Part shown: positions 33,848-42,725 of the stretch, piece by piece | Layout of the letters: the number at the start of each line of letters is the position of its first letter | Numbering within the stretch: the first letter of the stretch is position 1 | Assembly (NCBI RefSeq): GCF_024331145.1 | Contig: NZ_JANDJO010000011.1 | Coordinates: 1-64,000 of the forward strand | DNA from: Shimia sp. CNT1-13L.2 | Lineage (GTDB): Bacteria; Pseudomonadota; Alphaproteobacteria; Rhodobacterales; Rhodobacteraceae | DNA length: 64,000 bases | Direction: 5' to 3' | Program-made: the position numbers and the translations under genes | The notes under the pieces: model-generated | Told to the model about the DNA's origin: nothing | Database searches by the model: none | The model's input: the letters and a program-made list of their open reading frames with translations, nothing else

Positions 33848-34901
33848 TCTGAAAACCATCCTTCTTGGCCGCATCGCCCAGACCGGCCCCATGTCGCTGT
33901 CTGACTACATGGCCGAATGCCTCCTGCACCCGGACCACGGCTACTATGCCACCCGCGATCCGCTTGGGGCCGAAGGCGATTTCACCACCGCCCCCGAAAT
34001 CTCGCAGATGTTTGGCGAGATGATCGGCCTCTGTCTGGCCCAGTCCTGGCTGGATCAGGGCCGCCCCGCCCCCTTCACATTAGCCGAAGCAGGACCGGGC
34101 CGTGGTACCCTGATGGCCGACATCCTGCGCGCCACCCGCGCCGTTCCCGGATTTACCGAGGCCGCAGAGGTCCACCTGATCGAAGCCTCGCCCACCCTGC
34201 GCGCCAAACAACGCGCGCTGCTGGGCGACGCGCCCACATGGCACGACAGCATCACCACCCTGCCCGAGGATCAGCCGCTGTTCTTTATGGCCAACGAGTT
34301 CTTCGATGCCCTGCCCGTGCGCCAGTTCATCCGCACCGGCCCCGCATGGTCCGAACGCATGGTCGGCAGCGAAAACGACAGCCTCGCATGGGGCCTTGGC
34401 AAACCTGCCCCGCACCCCGCGCTGGTCCATCGCCTTGAGGACACGAAAGACGGCGATCTCATCGAATTCTGCCCCGCCGCCGCACCAATCATCCAGGCCA
34501 TCGGCGCCCGAATCGAAACCCACGGCGGCACCGCCCTCATCATCGACTACGGTGACTGGCGCTCGCTCGGCGACACGCTTCAGGCGCTTTCTGCCCACGA
34601 ACCCGTTGACCCGCTCGACAGCCCCGGCATGGCCGACCTCACCACCCACGTCGATTTCGAAGCCCTCGCCAACGCCACCCCCTCGGCCCATAGCCGCCTG
34701 ACCGCACAGGGGGTTTTCCTCGAACGCCTTGGCATCACGCAACGCGCCCAGACCCTCGCCGCCCGCCTCAGCGACGCCGCGCTCGAGTCACACATCGCCG
34801 CGCATCGCCGCTTGACGCACCCGCATGAAATGGGAAACCTGTTCAAAGTCCTCGCCCTCTTTCCCAAGGGCAAACCACCACCGCCGGGATGTGAAACATG
34901 A
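33840..34901 (+). CDS. MidA/NDUFAF7-type class I SAM-dependent methyltransferase
   Basis: The 353-residue protein has the family's N-terminal signature ([19 protein letters not shown], about 18-36, and [17 protein letters not shown]), SAM motif I in [16 protein letters not shown] (about 81-96), and [16 protein letters not shown] (about 148-163). The mitochondrial homologue NDUFAF7 dimethylates an arginine of complex I; a similar role in bacteria is plausible but unproven. The gene overlaps lgt and pgeF, so it is translated in a three-gene operon. Confidence 0.9.
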   Translation: MADLKTILLGRIAQTGPMSLSDYMAECLLHPDHGYYATRDPLGAEGDFTTAPEISQMFGEMIGLCLAQSWLDQGRPAPFTLAEAGPGRGTLMADILRATRAVPGFTEAAEVHLIEASPTLRAKQRALLGDAPTWHDSITTLPEDQPLFFMANEFFDALPVRQFIRTGPAWSERMVGSENDSLAWGLGKPAPHPALVHRLEDTKDGDLIEFCPAAAPIIQAIGARIETHGGTALIIDYGDWRSLGDTLQALSAHEPVDPLDSPGMADLTTHVDFEALANATPSAHSRLTAQGVFLERLGITQRAQTLAARLSDAALESHIAAHRRLTHPHEMGNLFKVLALFPKGKPPPPGCET

Positions 34902-35656
34902 CGCTCGAGATCCTGACATCCGACGCATTGGCGCCCCTGCGCCACGGCTTCTTCACCCGCAAGGGCGGGGCCTCGTCCGGCGTATTCCATGGCCTGAACT
35001 GCGGCACCGGCAGCAGCGATCAGGCGGAAATCGTCCACATCAACCGCACCCGCGTGGCCGAGGCGATGGACACTCACCTCGACCAACTCGCCACCGTGCA
35101 TCAGGTCCATTCCGCCGATGTCGTGGTGATCGAAGAGCCCCATACCGGGGATCGCCCCAAGGCCGACGCCATGGTCACCCGCACCCCCGGCGTGATCCTT
35201 GGTATCCTCACCGCCGATTGCCAGCCCGTCCTCTTTGCCGACCCGCAGGCCGGTGTCGTCGGCGCGGCCCATGCCGGATGGCGCGGTGCCCTTGATGGCG
35301 TGCTCGAAGCCACGCTCGACGCGATGGAAAGCATCGGCGCGAAACGCGGCAACACCATCGCCGTGATTGGCCCCTCGATCAGCCAGCGCGCCTACGAGGT
35401 CGGCCCCGAGTTCCTCGACGATTTCCTCGCCGAAGACGTGGACAACAGCCGCTTCTTCATCGGCGGCAAGGACGACCGGATGATGTTCGACCTGCCGGCT
35501 TACGGCCTGCACCGCCTGCACAGGGCCGGCGTGCGCGATGCCGAATGGACCCGCCACTGCACCTATTCCGATCCCGACCGCTTCTTCTCGTACCGCCGCA
35601 CCACCCACGCCGGCGAAGCCGACTATGGCCGCCTGATCTCGACCATCCGTCTGTGA
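34898..35656 (+). CDS. pgeF: Peptidoglycan editing factor PgeF (YfiH/DUF152 family)
   Basis: The 252-residue protein has the metal-binding triad motifs VHQVHSADV (about 67-75), TADCQPVLF (about 107-115) and HAGWRGALDG (about 126-135). PgeF of E. coli removes peptidoglycan precursors with serine in place of L-alanine; relatives were once called laccase-like polyphenol oxidases. It overlaps midA by 4 nt and ends the lgt operon. Confidence 0.92.
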   Translation: MTLEILTSDALAPLRHGFFTRKGGASSGVFHGLNCGTGSSDQAEIVHINRTRVAEAMDTHLDQLATVHQVHSADVVVIEEPHTGDRPKADAMVTRTPGVILGILTADCQPVLFADPQAGVVGAAHAGWRGALDGVLEATLDAMESIGAKRGNTIAVIGPSISQRAYEVGPEFLDDFLAEDVDNSRFFIGGKDDRMMFDLPAYGLHRLHRAGVRDAEWTRHCTYSDPDRFFSYRRTTHAGEADYGRLISTIRL

Positions 35657-35700
35657 TCCCCTGCCCGAAAATCTTCCGCGTATTTTCCTAGAATCTGACC

Positions 35701-35755
35701 TTTCCTGCCCCATCCCTGCCCCAATTCGCGGCGACATTAGGGGCAAGGCAGGAAA
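35701..35755. repeat. Nested inverted repeat upstream of the small protein gene
   Basis: tttcctgcc (35701-35709) pairs perfectly with ggcaggaaa (35747-35755). Inside, tgcccc (35717-35722) pairs with ggggca (35740-35745). A further dyad gtgttc (35760-35765) with gaacac (35774-35779) lies just downstream. These may be leader-RNA structure or an operator for the gene at 35799. Confidence 0.6.
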
Positions 35756-35798
35756 CAGAGTGTTCACCAGATCGAACACAAACCCAAGGAGCAAACAC

Positions 35799-35948
35799 AT
35801 GCGCAAGAATGCACGTTTCACCCAATCCATCGTCGCAGCTGCCAAGCAGGACGTCCCGGCAATGCCTTGGGCCCGTGGTGCCCGTCGCGCCGCATTCATC
35901 GCCAAGCGCAAAGGCCTTGACCTGATCGAAGAAAAACAAGCCGCGTAA
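35799..35948 (+). CDS. 49-residue basic small protein, function unknown
   Basis: ATG 35799 is preceded by aagga and the frame ends at 35948. The product is basic at first (MRKNARFTQSIVAAAKQ), then has a Trp-Ala-Arg-rich middle (PAMPWARGARRAAFIAKRKG) and an acidic end. There is no membrane segment or signal peptide. A well-formed ribosome binding site, a structured leader and a 15-bp terminator argue that this is a real gene. I know of no assigned function; RNA or DNA binding is only suggested by charge. Confidence 0.7.
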   Translation: MRKNARFTQSIVAAAKQDVPAMPWARGARRAAFIAKRKGLDLIEEKQAA

Positions 35949-35965
35949 ATCGCCGCATTTCACAC

Positions 35966-36007
35966 GCAAAGAGGGCCGCGCGGAACATCCGACGCGGCCC
36001 TCTTTGC
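35966..36007. terminator. Strong 15-bp terminator
   Basis: gcaaagagggccgcg (35966-35980) and cgcggccctctttgc (35993-36007) are perfect complements with a 12-nt loop. The stem includes ctcttt on the plus side and sits between the small protein gene and the convergent Lrp gene. Confidence 0.93.
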
Positions 36008-36028
36008 ATTTCTACCTTCAGGTGTGGC

Positions 36029-36529
36029 TCACGCCTCGCGGTTCAGACGCTCTTCAAGCACGTCGAACGGCACGCCCGGTTCATCCTTGGCACCGCGAAT
36101 GACCAGCGAGGTTTTCACACTTGCCACGTTGTCCGCCTTGAGAAGGTCTTCCGTCAGAAAGCTCTGGAAGGTCGACAGGTCGGGTGCCACGCATTTCAGG
36201 ATGAAATCCACCTCACCGTTCAGCATGTGGCACTCCCGCACAAGCGACCAGTTGCGGCAGCGCTCTTCAAAGGCCGACAGGTCGGCTTCGGCCTGGCTCA
36301 CCAGCCCCACCATCGCAAAAACCTGAACCTCAAAGCCCAATTCGCGCGCGTCCACATCCGCGTGATAGCCGCGAATAAAGCCCGCCTCTTCAAGGGTGCG
36401 CACACGGCGCAGGCAAGGCGGAGCCGAAATTCCCACGCGTTTTGCCAGTTCAACGTTGGTCATACGACCATCGGCCTGCAATTCGGCCAGGATTTTGCGG
36501 TCAATCGGATCAAGCCGGGTGCCGGGCAT
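36029..36529 (-). CDS. Lrp/AsnC-family transcriptional regulator
   Basis: The 166-residue protein has an AsnC-type helix-turn-helix (LDPIDRKILAELQADGRMTN, then VELAKRVGISAPPCLRRVR, about 6-47) and an RAM effector-binding domain (about 68-160). I start at ATG 36529 because aggaaag-like sequence (cagggaaagactcagt) lies upstream and conserved residues begin there. It is divergent from trxB with a 214-bp control region. Lrp regulators often control amino-acid or redox genes and themselves; the ligand is not known. Confidence 0.92.
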   Translation of the reverse strand: MPGTRLDPIDRKILAELQADGRMTNVELAKRVGISAPPCLRRVRTLEEAGFIRGYHADVDARELGFEVQVFAMVGLVSQAEADLSAFEERCRNWSLVRECHMLNGEVDFILKCVAPDLSTFQSFLTEDLLKADNVASVKTSLVIRGAKDEPGVPFDVLEERLNREA

Positions 36530-36743
36530 ACTGAGTCTTTCCCTGTGGAATTTGCGGTTCTTATAACACCGCATACAGGACGCGCAATATTGTTTCGCGT
36601 TAGCGCAACATAAGATTGCACCTGTTTCCAGCAGATGCCAAGATTTTGAACACACGTCCTTTTGCCCCCTCACGGGGTTTTCGCGCGGGCCATCGATGGC
36701 TATATCCGGTCCCTGACATTTGCTGCAATTCGAAAGGTGCCCC
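36530..36743. promoter_or_regulatory. Divergent control region of the Lrp gene and trxB
   Basis: It holds a dyad, tgcggt (36553-36558) with accgca (36568-36573) around an AT-rich 9-bp centre, and a direct repeat gcgcaaNaT (36582-36590 and 36603-36611) spaced 21 bp, about two helical turns. Dyads with AT-rich centres and helically phased repeats are usual for Lrp-type binding, so autoregulation is likely but inferred. Confidence 0.5.
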
Positions 36744-37685
36744 ATGGCGGAAACGAAACACACCAAGGTTCTGATCATCGGTTCGGGCCCCGCAGGCTAT
36801 ACCGCGGGCGTCTACGCAAGCCGCGCCATGCTGAACCCGATCCTCGTGCAGGGGATCGAGCCGGGCGGCCAGCTGACCACCACCACCGAGGTCGAGAACT
36901 ATCCGGGTTTCACCGAGGTCCAGGGTCCCGACCTGATGATCAAGATGCAGGAACACGCCGCCGCCATGGGCTGCGAGATCATCGGCGACATCATCACCGA
37001 ACTCGACACCTCCGCACGCCCCTTCACCGCCAAGGGCGACAGCGGCACGATCTACACCGCCGACGCGGTGATCCTTTGCACCGGTGCGCGCGCCAAATGG
37101 CTGGGCCTTGAGTCGGAAGAAAAGTTCAAGGGCTTCGGCGTCTCTGCCTGCGCCACCTGTGACGGTTTCTTCTATCGCGGTCAGGAAATCGTGGTCATCG
37201 GCGGCGGCAACACCGCTGTCGAAGAGGCGCTGTTCCTCACCAACTTCGCCTCCAAGGTCACCTTGATCCACCGCCGTGACGAGCTGCGCGCTGAAAAAAT
37301 CCTTCAGGACCGCCTGTTCAAGAACGAGAAAATCGAACCACTCTGGTTCCATGAACTCGACGAAGTCTACGGCACTGACACCCCGCTTGGCGTTGAAGGC
37401 GTCAAGGTCAAGAACGTGAAAACCGGCGAGATCACCGACATCCCGGCCAAGGGTGTCTTCGTCGCCATCGGCCACGCCCCTGCCAACGAGTTGGTCAAGG
37501 ATGTTCTCGAGTTGCACAACGGCGGCTATGTCACCGTCAAACCCGGCACCACCGAGACCTCGATCCCCGGCGTTTTTGCCGCTGGCGACCTGACCGACCA
37601 CAAGTACCGCCAGGCCGTGACCTCGGCCGGCATGGGCTGCATGGCCGCGCTCGACGCCGAACGTTTCCTGGCCGAACAGGAATAA
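36744..37685 (+). CDS. trxB: Thioredoxin-disulfide reductase
   Basis: The 313-residue flavoenzyme reduces thioredoxin with NADPH. It shows the FAD motif [18 protein letters not shown] (about 13-30), the redox-active CATC at residues 136-139, the NADPH motif [15 protein letters not shown] (about 152-166) and a C-terminal FAD motif [18 protein letters not shown] 36744 follows cgaaaggtgc. The divergent Lrp gene probably co-regulates it. Confidence 0.96.
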   Translation: MAETKHTKVLIIGSGPAGYTAGVYASRAMLNPILVQGIEPGGQLTTTTEVENYPGFTEVQGPDLMIKMQEHAAAMGCEIIGDIITELDTSARPFTAKGDSGTIYTADAVILCTGARAKWLGLESEEKFKGFGVSACATCDGFFYRGQEIVVIGGGNTAVEEALFLTNFASKVTLIHRRDELRAEKILQDRLFKNEKIEPLWFHELDEVYGTDTPLGVEGVKVKNVKTGEITDIPAKGVFVAIGHAPANELVKDVLELHNGGYVTVKPGTTETSIPGVFAAGDLTDHKYRQAVTSAGMGCMAALDAERFLAEQE

Positions 37686-37802
37686 CCAGACCTCCGGCCT
37701 GTCGCCTTGGCGGCAGGCCACCTTTGTGCACCCCCGCACAGCCTCCGCGCCTTGACCCAGTCGCCGCCACAGGCCACCTTTCCCAAAGCAAAGGAGCCGC
37801 GC

Positions 37803-39482
37803 GTGAACAGACTCTGGCACGGAACTTGGACAGCGAAACTGCGCATTGCCTCGGGGCTGGTGCTGTTTGCCTATGTCCTCTTTCACCTGATCAACGTCGG
37901 CCTCGGCCTGTTCTCGCTCGATCTCATGGAGCGGTTTCAGGACGCCCGTCAGCTGATCACCCGGTCCGGCCCCGGCGGCCTCCTGCTCTATACCGCCCTG
38001 CTGACACACGCCGGCCTCGCCCTCTACCGTCTGGCCCGTCGCCGCACCCTTCAGATGCCGCTGCACGAAGGCCTGCAAATCCTTCTCGGCCTCGCCATCC
38101 CGTTCCTGCTGATGACACACTTCGTGCACACCCGTGTCGCGCACCAGCTTTTCGATCTCAATGATCGCATGGGCTATGTCACCGGCCTGATCTGGGCCAC
38201 CCCGTCCGGACGCACGCAGGCGATCCTTGTTCTGGTAACGTGGGTCCATGCCTGCATCGGCCTGCACATGTGGTTGCGTATCACGGACTGGTGGCGACGC
38301 CTCGTGCCGCTCTGGATCGGCCTTGCAACGCTGATCCCCGCCTTTGCCCTTGCCGGTTTCATGGTGCAGGGCCGCCAGCAACGGGCCCGCTTCTTCGACG
38401 CCGACACCTTCGCAGAGCTTGCGACCACCTACAATTGGCCCACCCCCGAGGCCTTCGCCCGATTGCTCGACATCACGCAGAAAGGCGACCTCGCGCTCTG
38501 GGCCATCCTCGGCCTCACCGCCGCAATCTTCGCCATCCGCAAGTTCGCCACCGCACGCCGGTCCGTAAGGGTCAGCTACATCGACGGCCCCGAGATCAGC
38601 GGCGAACGCGGCATGACGCTTCTGGAAATGTCGCGTGCAAACGGCATCCCGCACATGGCGCAATGCGGCGGCCGCGGCCGCTGCACCACCTGCCGCGTTG
38701 TGGTCGAACAGGGCGCAGACCTTTTGCATCCGCCCTCACCCCAGGAACAGGCCTCGCTCGCCGCCGTCAGCGCGCCGCCAAACGCCCGTCTCGCCTGCCA
38801 GATTCGCCCGACAACCCCGGCCACCGTCCTGCGCGTCTTCCGCCCCGACAGCAACCGTCAACGCGCCCACGACGCCCTTGGCGAAGAAAAGGTCCTCGCG
38901 CTCCTCTTCCTCGACATGCGCGGTTTTACAGCGCGTACGGCAGGCCAATTGCCCTACGACGTGGTTTTCCTTCTGAACCGTTTCTTCGATGCCATCGTGC
39001 CGTCGATCACCGGCGCCGGCGGCACGATCGACAAATACCTCGGCGACGGGCTGCTTGCGATCTTCGAACAGGACAGCCCAGAAGACTCGGCCAGGGCCGC
39101 CCTTTCCGCGGCACAGGGCATCGGCGCGGCGCTCGAAACCTTCAACAAGGTGCTCGCCACCGAAGGCGCGGACCCGCTGAAAATCGGCATCGGCCTCCAC
39201 CTCGGCGATCTTGTCCTCGGGGAAATCGGCGCCGCCGACAACGCCCCGCGCACCATCATTGGCGACACCGTCAATACCGCCAGCCGCCTTGAGGGACAGA
39301 CCAAGGAACTGGGTGTCGAACTCCTGGTCTCCGCCGATCTGCTGCGCGCCGCAAATATCCCTCTCGAGGGGCTGACGCTGACCGCGCTCACGTTGCGCGG
39401 CGTCTCCCACCCGGTCGATGCTCTGCCGGTTGTTCAGGCAAGCACCCTGCCGGACGCTCTCGTAATACGCAAAAAACCTTGA
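37803..39482 (+). CDS. Membrane-anchored [2Fe-2S] ferredoxin-adenylate cyclase fusion
   Basis: The 559-residue protein starts at GTG 37803 (aaggag upstream). Residues 1-260 hold about five to six hydrophobic helices with many histidines near helix ends (FHLINVGLG, LTHAGLALY, MTHFVHTRVAHQLF, WVHACIGLHMW), like the diheme-b anchor reported for the cyclase CyaC of Sinorhizobium meliloti. Residues about 275-345 are a ferredoxin domain with C288-x5-C294-x2-C297-x34-C332. Residues about 365-540 are a class III cyclase domain with metal aspartates D371 and D415, Lys in DKYLGDG, and the substrate Thr/transition-state Asn-Arg motif RTIIGDTVNTASRLE. It looks like an intact redox-controlled cyclase; ATP use is inferred from these residues. 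Confidence 0.85.
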   Translation: MNRLWHGTWTAKLRIASGLVLFAYVLFHLINVGLGLFSLDLMERFQDARQLITRSGPGGLLLYTALLTHAGLALYRLARRRTLQMPLHEGLQILLGLAIPFLLMTHFVHTRVAHQLFDLNDRMGYVTGLIWATPSGRTQAILVLVTWVHACIGLHMWLRITDWWRRLVPLWIGLATLIPAFALAGFMVQGRQQRARFFDADTFAELATTYNWPTPEAFARLLDITQKGDLALWAILGLTAAIFAIRKFATARRSVRVSYIDGPEISGERGMTLLEMSRANGIPHMAQCGGRGRCTTCRVVVEQGADLLHPPSPQEQASLAAVSAPPNARLACQIRPTTPATVLRVFRPDSNRQRAHDALGEEKVLALLFLDMRGFTARTAGQLPYDVVFLLNRFFDAIVPSITGAGGTIDKYLGDGLLAIFEQDSPEDSARAALSAAQGIGAALETFNKVLATEGADPLKIGIGLHLGDLVLGEIGAADNAPRTIIGDTVNTASRLEGQTKELGVELLVSADLLRAANIPLEGLTLTALTLRGVSHPVDALPVVQASTLPDALVIRKKP

Positions 39483-39491
39483 AACGCGGGC

Positions 39492-39535
39492 ATGCCGCTC
39501 GCGCTGCGTTGCAGCAATGCAACGGCGGCATTTTT
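39492..39535 (+). terminator. Terminator after the cyclase gene
   Basis: atgccg (39492-39497) and cggcat (39526-39531) close an outer stem that contains an inner one, cgttgc (39507-39512) with gcaacg (39519-39524). ttttt follows. Confidence 0.75.
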
Positions 39536-39619
39536 CTGCCCACCACCCGAGATTGTGCTTCCCTCAAAGACCATTTCGTGCGATGCGTTCACGCGTGAAC
39601 ACACTTAGAGTCGTTTCTT

Positions 39620-41698
39620 ATGTCGTCCCAGATGACCAAACCCAATTTTGAAGAAGAAGACCTGCTCTTCCGCCTCCTGCGCCAGCTTGATACCGCGCCG
39701 GACGCTTCGCAGCGGGCCACATCTTCGGCACTCGGGGTTTCGCTTGGTCGCCTGAACGCGCTTTTACGCACCACGGCAGATGCAGGGCTGATCACCATTA
39801 GTGAACGCGCAGGCCCGGACAAACGACAACGTTTCGCCTACTCCCTGACCTCGCGGGGGGCGAAGGAAAAAGTGCGGCTCACAGACCAATTCCTTGCCCG
39901 CAAACTCGAGGAATACAACGCCTTGCACGCGGAACTCACTGGCACGGCTAGCGGCCTGGCCCCTATCAAACACAGGACCCATCCAATGCAAAACAACCTG
40001 GCTCCCATCCCCGAGCTCTACGTCTCCTACGAGAGCGCCCAGAAACTCAAGGTCGAAGCGGCCGATCTGGTCAGCCATGACCTGACCCCGCGCCAGATCT
40101 GCGACCTCGAACTGCTGATGAACGGCGGCTTCAACCCGCTCAAGGGCTTCCTGTCGGAAGCAGACTACAACGGCGTTGTCGAAAACATGCGTCTCGCAGA
40201 CGGCCAGCTGTGGCCGATGCCGATCACCCTCGACGTTTCCGAAGATTTCGCCGCCTCGCTGGAAATCGGCCAGGACATCGCCCTGCGTGACCAGGAAGGC
40301 GTGATCCTCGCCACCATGACCGTCACCGACCGCTGGGAACCCAACAAGTCGCTGGAAGCCGAAAAAGTCTTCGGTGCCGACGACGATGCACACCCCGCCG
40401 TCAACTACCTGCACAACCAGGCTGGCAAGATCTACCTCGGCGGCCCGGTCACCGGCATCCAACAGCCCGTGCACTATGACTTCCGCGCCCGTCGCGACAC
40501 CCCGAACGAACTTCGCGCCTACTTCCGCAAGCTGGGCTGGCGCAAGGTTGTTGCGTTCCAAACCCGCAACCCGCTGCACCGCGCGCACCAGGAACTGACC
40601 TTCCGCGCCGCGAAAGAAGCAGAAGCCAACCTGCTGATCCACCCGGTTGTCGGCATGACCAAACCGGGCGACGTTGACCACTTCACCCGCGTGCGCTGCT
40701 ACGAGGCGGTTCTCGACAAGTACCCGCAGTCGACCACCACCATGTCGCTGCTGAACCTGGCGATGCGTATGGCCGGCCCGCGCGAAGCCGTCTGGCACGG
40801 TATCATCCGTAAGAACCACGGCTGTACCCACATCATCATCGGTCGCGACCACGCAGGCCCGGGCAAAAACAGCCAGGGCGAAGATTTCTACGGCCCCTAC
40901 GACGCACAGGACCTGTTCCGCGCCAACGCCGAAGAAATCGGCATCGAAATGGTCGACTTCAAGCACATGGTCTACGTTCAGGAACGCGCCCAGTACGAAC
41001 CCAACGACGAGATCGAAGATCGTGACAACGTCACCATCCTGAACATCTCGGGCACCGAACTGCGCCGCCGTCTGGCCGAAGGTCTGGAAATCCCCGAGTG
41101 GTTCTCCTTCCCCGAGGTGGTCAAGGAACTGCGCAAGACCAAGCCGCCGCGCTCGCAGCAGGGCTTCACCGTCTTCTTCACCGGTTTCTCCGGTTCGGGC
41201 AAATCCACCATCGCCAACGCCCTCATGGTCAAGCTGATGGAAATGGGTGGCCGTCCGGTAACCCTGCTCGACGGTGACCTGGTTCGTAAGAACCTGTCGT
41301 CGGAACTCGGCTTCTCGAAAGAGCACCGCGACCTCAACATCCGCCGCATCGGCTATGTTGCATCGGAAATCACCAAGAACGGCGGTATCGCCATCTGTGC
41401 CCCGATCGCACCCTACGCCACCACCCGCCGCGCGGTACGTGAAGACATCGAAGCCTTCGGTGCCTTCGTCGAGGTGCACGTTGCAACCACCATCGAGGAA
41501 TGTGAACGCCGCGACCGCAAAGGCCTCTACAAGCTGGCGCGCGAAGGCAAGATCAAGGAATTCACCGGTATCTCGGACCCCTATGACGTTCCCGCCAACC
41601 CGGAACTGCGCATCGAGACCGAAGGCACAGACGTGGACAACTGCGCCCACCAGGTGATCCTCAAGCTGGAAAGCATGGGCCTGATCGCCGCGCAATAA
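39620..41698 (+). CDS. sat: MarR (EPS-type)-ATP sulfurylase-APS kinase fusion
   Basis: The frame encodes 692 residues. About residues 1-110 match EPS-associated MarR-type winged-helix regulators (ASQRATSSALGVSLGRLNAL, FAYSLTSRGAKEKVRLTDQF, LARKLEEYNALHAEL). From residue 123 (ATG 39986, MQNNLAPIPELYVSYES) it is a complete 570-residue bifunctional enzyme: ATP sulfurylase with QTRNPLHRAHQEL and GRDHAGPG, then APS kinase with a P-loop in FTGFSGSGKSTIAN. Together these make APS and PAPS from sulfate and ATP. No stop separates the parts, so either one protein is made, or the enzyme starts at 39986, where cagga lies 8 nt upstream. The bifunctional part is certain; the fusion in vivo is not. Confidence 0.9.
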   Translation: MSSQMTKPNFEEEDLLFRLLRQLDTAPDASQRATSSALGVSLGRLNALLRTTADAGLITISERAGPDKRQRFAYSLTSRGAKEKVRLTDQFLARKLEEYNALHAELTGTASGLAPIKHRTHPMQNNLAPIPELYVSYESAQKLKVEAADLVSHDLTPRQICDLELLMNGGFNPLKGFLSEADYNGVVENMRLADGQLWPMPITLDVSEDFAASLEIGQDIALRDQEGVILATMTVTDRWEPNKSLEAEKVFGADDDAHPAVNYLHNQAGKIYLGGPVTGIQQPVHYDFRARRDTPNELRAYFRKLGWRKVVAFQTRNPLHRAHQELTFRAAKEAEANLLIHPVVGMTKPGDVDHFTRVRCYEAVLDKYPQSTTTMSLLNLAMRMAGPREAVWHGIIRKNHGCTHIIIGRDHAGPGKNSQGEDFYGPYDAQDLFRANAEEIGIEMVDFKHMVYVQERAQYEPNDEIEDRDNVTILNISGTELRRRLAEGLEIPEWFSFPEVVKELRKTKPPRSQQGFTVFFTGFSGSGKSTIANALMVKLMEMGGRPVTLLDGDLVRKNLSSELGFSKEHRDLNIRRIGYVASEITKNGGIAICAPIAPYATTRRAVREDIEAFGAFVEVHVATTIEECERRDRKGLYKLAREGKIKEFTGISDPYDVPANPELRIETEGTDVDNCAHQVILKLESMGLIAAQ

Positions 41699-41721
41699 TC
41701 CGCGCTGCATAAACAACCTGT

Positions 41722-41753
41722 AGAACGCGCCAATTTGGCGCGTTCTCTTTTTT
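41722..41753 (+). terminator. Strong terminator after the sulfurylase/kinase gene
   Basis: agaacgcgcca (41722-41732), loop att, tggcgcgttct (41736-41746), then ctttttt. It is an 11-bp perfect stem with a T-run. Confidence 0.95.
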
Positions 41754-41813
41754 CGGGCATCACTTCATTTTCCCTGTCATAACTGTCGAAATACCTTCCA
41801 ACGGAGCGCCCAT

Positions 41814-42650
41814 ATGCGGGTCATTACCCTCACCACCATTCCGCCCCGTTTCGATCACCTCCGCCCGACACTGGACTGCCTCCTCGCGCAAGAGGCCCAG
41901 ATTGATCACATCCTGCTCTACATCCCCAAAACCTACCGGCGCTTCCCCGATTACGACGGCCGCCTGCCCGACGTGCCCGATGGCATCGAGATCCGCCGCG
42001 TCGACGAAGATTTCGGCCCTGCCAGCAAGGTGCTGCACGCGGTCCGCGAATTCCGCGGTCAGGACTGTGAAATCCTGTTCTGCGACGATGATCGCCTGTA
42101 CCCGCCGGACTGGGCGCAAAGCCTGCTGGACGCCCGTGCCACCCACCCCGACGCCGCCATCGCACCCGTCGCCTTCGAGGTGAACAACTGGCTGGTGGAA
42201 AGCCGGATGCTCCGCGCCCACCAGCCCCGTGCCGTTGCTCGCGACAAGCTCACCGCCCTGTCACACTGGAAGGAAATGCTGCTCTGGCACATGGGCCTCT
42301 TCAAGAAACTCGGCCCCGAGCCACCGCACTTCCGCCACATCAAAACCGGAGGCTACCGCGACTTCTTCCAGGGCTACGGCGGCGTTCTGGTCCGCCCCGA
42401 GTTCTTCGACGATGACGTGTTCGACATCCCACCGGTCTACTGGGCGGTGGATGACATCTGGCTGTCGGGCATGTTGGCCAAGGCGGGCACTCCGATTTGG
42501 GTTCCCGCAAACCTGCGCGGCGGCCCCGACTGCACCACCGCCCATGACTCGGCCCCGCTCTACAAGGCCGTCATCGACGGCGCAGACCGGGAACAGGCCG
42601 ACCGCGCCTGCTGTCTGTACTTCCAGCAGGAACACGGCATCTGGTTATAA
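41814..42650 (+). CDS. Glycosyltransferase-like protein
   Basis: The 278-residue protein starts like a GT-A glycosyltransferase (MRVITLTTIPPRFDHLRPTL), has a DxD-like motif (LFCDDDRLYPPDW, about 89-101) and later GYGGVLVRPEFFDDDVF and VYWAVDDIWLSGMLAKAG. No signal peptide or membrane segment is seen. The donor and acceptor sugars are unknown. It follows the MarR-EPS/PAPS gene after a terminator, which fits polysaccharide work but is not proof. Confidence 0.75.
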   Translation: MRVITLTTIPPRFDHLRPTLDCLLAQEAQIDHILLYIPKTYRRFPDYDGRLPDVPDGIEIRRVDEDFGPASKVLHAVREFRGQDCEILFCDDDRLYPPDWAQSLLDARATHPDAAIAPVAFEVNNWLVESRMLRAHQPRAVARDKLTALSHWKEMLLWHMGLFKKLGPEPPHFRHIKTGGYRDFFQGYGGVLVRPEFFDDDVFDIPPVYWAVDDIWLSGMLAKAGTPIWVPANLRGGPDCTTAHDSAPLYKAVIDGADREQADRACCLYFQQEHGIWL

Positions 42651-42725
42651 GCTTAACCCCAGCACCGGACACATGCCGCCGCTGACAAGCCACGATTATG
42701 GGTAAGGTCTAAAGCGCGAAAACGC

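Noticed and set aside
36600..38729. Long minus-strand open frame over trxB and the cyclase anchor
   Set aside because: It is antisense to two clear genes with motif evidence and lacks any recognisable domain.
39764..41716. Long minus-strand frame over the sulfurylase/kinase gene
   Set aside because: The plus-strand enzyme has all catalytic motifs; the opposite frame carries none.
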